From Zeus faber (Eukaryota > Chordata > Actinopteri > Zeiformes > Zeidae): 64,000 bases of DNA. A program made the position numbers and the translations under genes. Positions within the stretch are counted from its first letter, which is position 1. The number at the start of each line of letters is the position of its first letter. Shown piece after piece: positions 59,201 to 64,000 of the stretch. The stretch is from contig CAUIJY010000075.1 in NCBI GenBank assembly GCA_960531495.1, forward strand, positions 2,170,001 through 2,234,000, read 5' to 3'. The notes beneath the pieces were generated by a model. That model was not told the origin of the DNA. It did no database searches and was given only the letters and a program-made list of their open reading frames with translations.

Positions 59201-62200
59201 AATCTTTCTTGCAATCTTTCTTTCAATTGTTTAATCTTTCAATCTTTCTTTCTTTCAATCTTTCTTTCATTCTTTCTTTCAATCTTTCTGTCCGTCAATC
59301 TTTCTTTCAGTCTTTCTTTCAATCATTCAATCTTTCAATCTTTCCTTCAATATTTCTTTCTTTCAATCTTTCTTTCAATCTTTATTTCATTCTTTCCATC
59401 AGTCCTTCAATCTTTCTTTCAATCTTTCTTTTTTTCAATCTTTCTTTCAATATTTCTTTCAATCTTTCTTACTTTCAATCTTTCTTTCTTTAAATCTTTC
59501 TTTCAATCTTTCTTTCAAACTTTCAATCTTTATTTCAATCTTTCAATCTTTCAATCTTTCAATCTTTCTTTCAATCTTTCTTTCTTCTTTCAATCTTTCT
59601 TTCATTCTTTCTTTCAATATTTCAATCTTTCTTTCATTCTTTCTTTCAATCTTTCTTTTGTTATTTCTTTCAATATTTCTTTCATTCTTTCTTTCAATCT
59701 TTCTTTTTTCAATCTTTCTTGCAATCTTTCTTTCAATTTTTGAATCTTTCAATCTTTCTTTCATTCTCTCTTTCAGTCTTTCAGTCTGTCAATCTTTCTT
59801 TCAGTCTTTCTTTCAACCATTCAATCTTTCAATCTTTCTTTCTTTCAATCTTTCTTTCATTCTTTCTTTCAGTCTTTCAAAATTTGTTTCAAACTTTCAA
59901 TCTTTCTTTCAATCTTTCAGTCGTTCAATCTTTCTTTCAATCTTTCTTTGAATCTTTCAATCTTCAATCTTTCAATCTATCTTTCAGTCTTTCTTTCAAT
60001 CATTCAATCTTTCAATCTTTCTTTCAATCTTTCTTTCTTTCTATCTTTCTTTCAATCTTTCTTTCAATCTTTCTTTCATTCTTTCCTTCAGTCTTTCAAT
60101 ATTTCTTTCAATCTTTCTTTCAATCTTTCTTTCATTCTTTCTTTCAATCTTTCTTTCAATCTTTCAATCTTTCTTTCAATATTTCTTTCAATCTTTCTTA
60201 CTTTCAATCTTTCTTTCTTTAAATCTTTCTTTCAATCTTTCTTTCAAACTTTCATTCTTTATTTCAATCTTTCAATCTTTCAATCTTTCTTTCATTCTTT
60301 CTTTCAATCTTTCTTTCAATCTTTCAGTCTTTCTTTCAATATTTCTTTCAATCTTTCTTTCTTTAAATCTTTCTTTCAATCTTTCTTTCAAACTTTCAAT
60401 CTTTATTTCAAACTTTCAATCTTTCAATCTTTCTTTCAATCTTTCTTTCAATCTTTCTTTCAATCTTTCATTCTTTCTTTCATTCTTTCTTTCAATCTTT
60501 CAATCTTTCTTTAATTTTTTCTTTCAATCTTTCTTACTTTCAATTTTTCTATCTTTCAATATTTCTTCCAATCTTTCAATCTTTCTTTTGTTATTCTTTC
60601 AATCTTTCTTTCTTTCAATCTTTCTATCCATCTATCTATCAATCTTTTTTTCATTCTTTCTTTCAATCTTTCTTTTTTCAATCTTTCTTGCAAACTTTCT
60701 TTCAATTGTTTAATCTTTCAATCTTTCTTTCATTCTTTCTTTCAGTCTTTCAATCTCTTTTTCATTCTTTCTTTCAATATTTCAATCTTTCAATCTTTCT
60801 GTCATTCTTTCTGTCAATCTTTCAATCTTTGTTTCATTCTTTCTTTCAATCTTTCTTACTTTCAATTTTTCTATCTTTCAATATTTCTTCCAATCGTTCA
60901 ATCTTTCTTTTATTATTTCTTTCAATCTTTCTTTCTTTCAATCTTTCTTTCCATCTTTCTTTCAATCTTTCTTTCATTCTTTCTTTCAATCTTTCTTTTT
61001 TCAATATTTCTTTCAATCTGTCAATTTTTCTTTCATTCTTTCATTCTTTCTTTCAATTGTTCTTTCATTCTTTCTTTCAATCTTTCTTTCTTTCAATCTT
61101 TCAATCTTTCTTTCATTCTTTCATTCTTTCTTTCAATCTTTCTTTTTTAAATCTTTCTTGCAATCTTTCTTTCAATTGTTGAATCTTTCAATCTTTCTTT
61201 CATTCTTTCTTCCAGTCTTTCAATCTTTTTTTAAATCTTTCTTTCAATCTTTCAATTTTTCAATCTTTCTTTCATTCTTTCTTTTAATCTTTCAATCTTT
61301 CTTTCAATCTTTCAATCTTTCTTTCATTCTTTCTTTCAATCTTTCTGTCTTTCAATTTTTCATTCAATCTTTCTTTCATTCCTTCTTCAATCTTTCTTTC
61401 AAATTTTCTTTCAATCTTTCTTTTTTCAATCTTTCTTTCAATCTTTCTTTCATTCTTTCTTTCAGTCTTTCAAAATTTGTTTCAAACTTTCAATCTTTCT
61501 TTCAATCTTTCAGTCGTTCAATCTTTCTTTCAATCTTTCTTTGAATCTTTCAATCTTCAATCTTTCAATCTATCTTTCAGTCTTTCTTTCAATTATTCAA
61601 TCTTTCAATCTTTCTTTCAATCTTTCTTTCTTTCTATCTTTCTTTCAATCTTTCTTTCATTCTTTCCTTCAGTCTTTCAATCTTTCTTTCAATCTTTCTT
61701 TCAATCTTTCTTTCAATCTTTCTTTCATTCTTTCTTTCAATCTTTCTTTCAATCTTTCAATCTTTCTTTCAATATTTCTTTCAATCTTTCTTACTTTCAA
61801 TCTTTCTTTCTTTAAATCTTTCTTTCAATCTTTCTTTCAAACTTTCATTCTTTATTTCAATCTTTCAATCTTTCAATCTTTCTTTCATTCTTTCTTTCAA
61901 TCTTTCTTTCAATCTTTCAGTCTTTCTTTCAATATTTCTTTCAATCTTTCTTTCTTTAAATCTTTCTTTCAATCTTTCTTTCAAACTTTCAATCTTTATT
62001 TCAAACTTTCAATCTTTCAATCTTTCTTTCAATCTTTCTTTCAATCTTTCTTTCAATCTTTCAATCTTTCTTTCATTCTTTCTTTCAATCTTTCAATCTT
62101 TCTTTAATTTTTTCTTTCAATCTTTCTTACTTTCAATTTTTCTATCTTTCAATATTTCTTCCAATCTTTCAATCTTTCTTTCTTCTTTCAATCTTTCTTT

Positions 62201-62255
62201 CATTCTTTCTTTCAATATTTCAATCTTTCTTTCATTCTTTCTTTCAATCTTTCTT

Positions 62256-62500
62256 TTGTTATTTCTTTCAATATTTCTTTCATTCTTTCTTTCAATCTTT
62301 CTTTCAATCTTTCAGTCTTTCTTTCAATATTTCTTTCAATATTTCAATCTTTCTTTCATTCTTTCTTTCAATCTTTCTTTTGTTATTTCTTTCAATATTT
62401 CTTTCATTCTTTCTTTCAATCTTTCTTTCAATCTTTCAGTCTTTCTTTCAATATTTCTTTCAATCTTTCTTTCTTTCTTTCTTTCAATCTTTCTTTTTTC
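62256..62500. repeat. 124-bp tandem duplication inside the array
   Basis: The block containing TCTTTTGTTATTTCTTTCAA starts at about 62256 and again at about 62380. Related partial copies follow near 62510. Confidence 0.8.
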
Positions 62501-64000
62501 AATCTTTCTTGCAATATTTCTTTCATTCTTTCTTTCAATCTTTCTTTCAATCTTTCAGTCTTTCTTTCAATATTTCTTTCAATCTTTCTTTCTTTAAATC
62601 TTTCTTTCAATCTTTCTTTCAAACTTTCAATCTTTATTTCAAACTTTCAATCTTTCAATCTTTCTTTCAATCTTTCTTTCAATCTTTCTTTCAATCTTTC
62701 AATCTTTCTTTCATTCTTTCTTTCAATCTTTCAATCTTTCTTTAATTTTTTCTTTCAATCTTTCTTACTTTCAATTTTTCTATCTTTCAATATTTCTTCC
62801 AATCTTTCAATCTTTCTTTCTTCTTTCAATCTTTCTTTCATTCTTTCTTTCAATATTTCAATCTTTCTTTCATTCTTTCTTTCAATCTTTCTTTTGTTAT
62901 TTCTTTCAATATTTCTTTCATTCTTTCTTTCAATCTTTCTTTTTTCAATCTTTCTTGCAATCTTTCTTTCAATTTTTGAATCTTTCAATCTTTCTTTCAT
63001 TCTCTCTTTCAGTCTTTCAGTCTGTCAATCTTTCTTTCAGTCTTTCTTTCAACCATTCAATCTTTCAATCTTTCTTTCTTTCAATCTTTCAATCTTTCTT
63101 TCATTCTTTCATTCTTTCTTTCAATCTTTCTTTTTTAAATCTTTCTTGCAATCTTTCTTTCAATTGTTGAATCTTTCAATCTTTCTTTCATTCTTTCTTC
63201 CAGTCTTTCAATCTTTTTTTAAATCTTTCTTTCAATCTTTCAATTTTTCAATCTTTCTTTCATTCTTTCTTTTAATCTTTCAATCTTTCTTTCAATCTTT
63301 CTGTCTTTCAATTTTTCATTCAATCTTTCTTTCATTCCTTCTTCAATCTTTGTTTCAAATTTTCTTTCAATCTTTCTTTTTTCAATCTTTCTTTCAATCT
63401 TTCTTTCATTCTTTCTTTCAGTCTTTCAAAATTTGTTTCAAACTTTCAATCTTTCTTTCAATCTTTCAGTCGTTCAATCTTTCTTTCAATCTTTCTTTCA
63501 ATCTTTCAATCTTCAATCTTTCAATCTATCTTTCAGTCTTTCTTTCAATCATTCAATCTTTCAATCTTTCTTTCAATCTTTCTTTCTTTCTATCTTTCTT
63601 TCAATCTTTCTTTCAATCTTTCTTTCATTCTTTCCTTCAGTCTTTCAATCTTTCTTTCAATCTTTCTTTCAATCTTTCTTTCATTCTTTCTTTCAATCTT
63701 TCTTTCAATCTTTCAATCTTTCTTTCAATATTTCTTTCAATCTTTCTTACTTTCAATCTTTCTTTCTTTAAATCTTTCTTTCAATCTTTCTTTCAAACTT
63801 TCATTCTTTATTTCAATCTTTCAATCTTTCAATCTTTCTTTCATTCTTTCTTTCAATCTTTCTTTCAATCTTTCAGTCTTTCTTTCAATATTTCTTTCAA
63901 TCTTTCTTTCTTTAAATCTTTCTTTCAATCTTTCTTTCAAACTTTCAATCTTTATTTCAAACTTTCAATCTTTCAATCTTTCTTTCAATCTTTCTTTCAA

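Larger units (their letters stand above)
48021..64000. repeat. Tetranucleotide (TTTC/AATC) array, right part, to window end
   Basis: About 16 kb of the same 4-base words, running off the right edge. The plus strand is very pyrimidine-rich. Marker words that break the pattern (TTACTTTCAATC, CTTCCAATCGTTCAAT, TCTTTTGTTATT, CTTGCAATCTTTC plus AATTGTTTAATC, CTGTC(C/T)GTC) recur in conserved order, showing blocks of 0.7-1.6 kb duplicated across the array. All long plus frames (up to 614 codons) and the KERLKER-type minus frames are products of the period. Confidence 0.96.

Noticed and set aside
48842..63000. Minus-strand KERLKERxKERK frames resembling charged coiled-coil proteins
   Set aside because: They are the complement of the same tetranucleotide array, and their identity between places reflects block duplication.
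43851..64000. Plus-strand frames up to 614 codons rich in Phe, Leu, Ser, Gln and Asn, looking like membrane proteins
   Set aside because: TTTCTTTCAATC has no stop in any plus frame, so open reading is automatic. Composition and length follow the repeat.

Overview
The window looks like repeat-dominated genomic DNA from a ray-finned fish. No gene in it appears intact. The fish assignment is an inference from the mobile-element families: a class I endogenous retrovirus, a Ty3/gypsy element of the Tf1/sushi type, an L2-like LINE whose 3' end carries TAAATG repeats, hAT transposon ends, and a dispersed repeat of a kind common in teleosts. No bacterial-style genes, operons or CRISPR arrays are present.

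Layout. 1-16950 is a satellite array. Its monomers are about 206/208 bp (type A), 252 bp (type B) and 196 bp (type C), and they are organised into a higher-order repeat of 3524 bp with longer variants of 5936 and 3731 bp. About 1.05 kb of other sequence (16951-18002) interrupts one monomer, which resumes at 18003-18052. 18-22 kb is mostly anonymous, with an LTR-like fragment (about 20.03-20.27 kb) and a decayed hAT transposon (20468 to about 21475) that still encodes the transposase C-terminus. A short LINE-like fragment and a dispersed repeat follow (22.2-23.2 kb).

23.4-32.17 kb is a decayed gammaretrovirus-like provirus. It has a tRNA-Trp primer binding site, a candidate splice donor, gag, an amber codon, pol, a candidate splice acceptor and a deleted env. 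gag and pro-pol lie in one frame separated by a single TAG, but stops and frameshifts break every gene. The protease has lost its active site to a small tandem duplication, and no 3' LTR is visible. More dispersed repeat (both orientations) and a second, different retroviral remnant follow (to about 34.2 kb). 34.4-36.5 kb, minus strand, holds exon-like blocks of a multi-exon pseudogene with a GDSH (SGNH-hydrolase-like) motif. A SANT/Myb-like exon lies at 38.4-38.65 kb, a foldback inverted repeat at 37.8-38.2 kb, and a CpG-dense stretch at 40.3-40.6 kb.

41148-43560 is a complete minus-strand Ty3/gypsy insertion bounded by a perfect 5-bp target-site duplication. It is internally deleted, with gag fused to a truncated reverse transcriptase. 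From 43.76 kb to the window end is a giant TTTC/AATC tetranucleotide array with its own higher-order block structure, interrupted at about 45.55-48.02 kb by an L2-like LINE. That LINE retains its endonuclease but has lost the reverse transcriptase core through an in-frame deletion.

The elements do not form a functional pathway. The window records nested insertion, unequal exchange and decay. The long open frames in both tandem arrays are by-products of the repeat period and are not annotated as genes. Boundaries given as 'about' were judged by eye.
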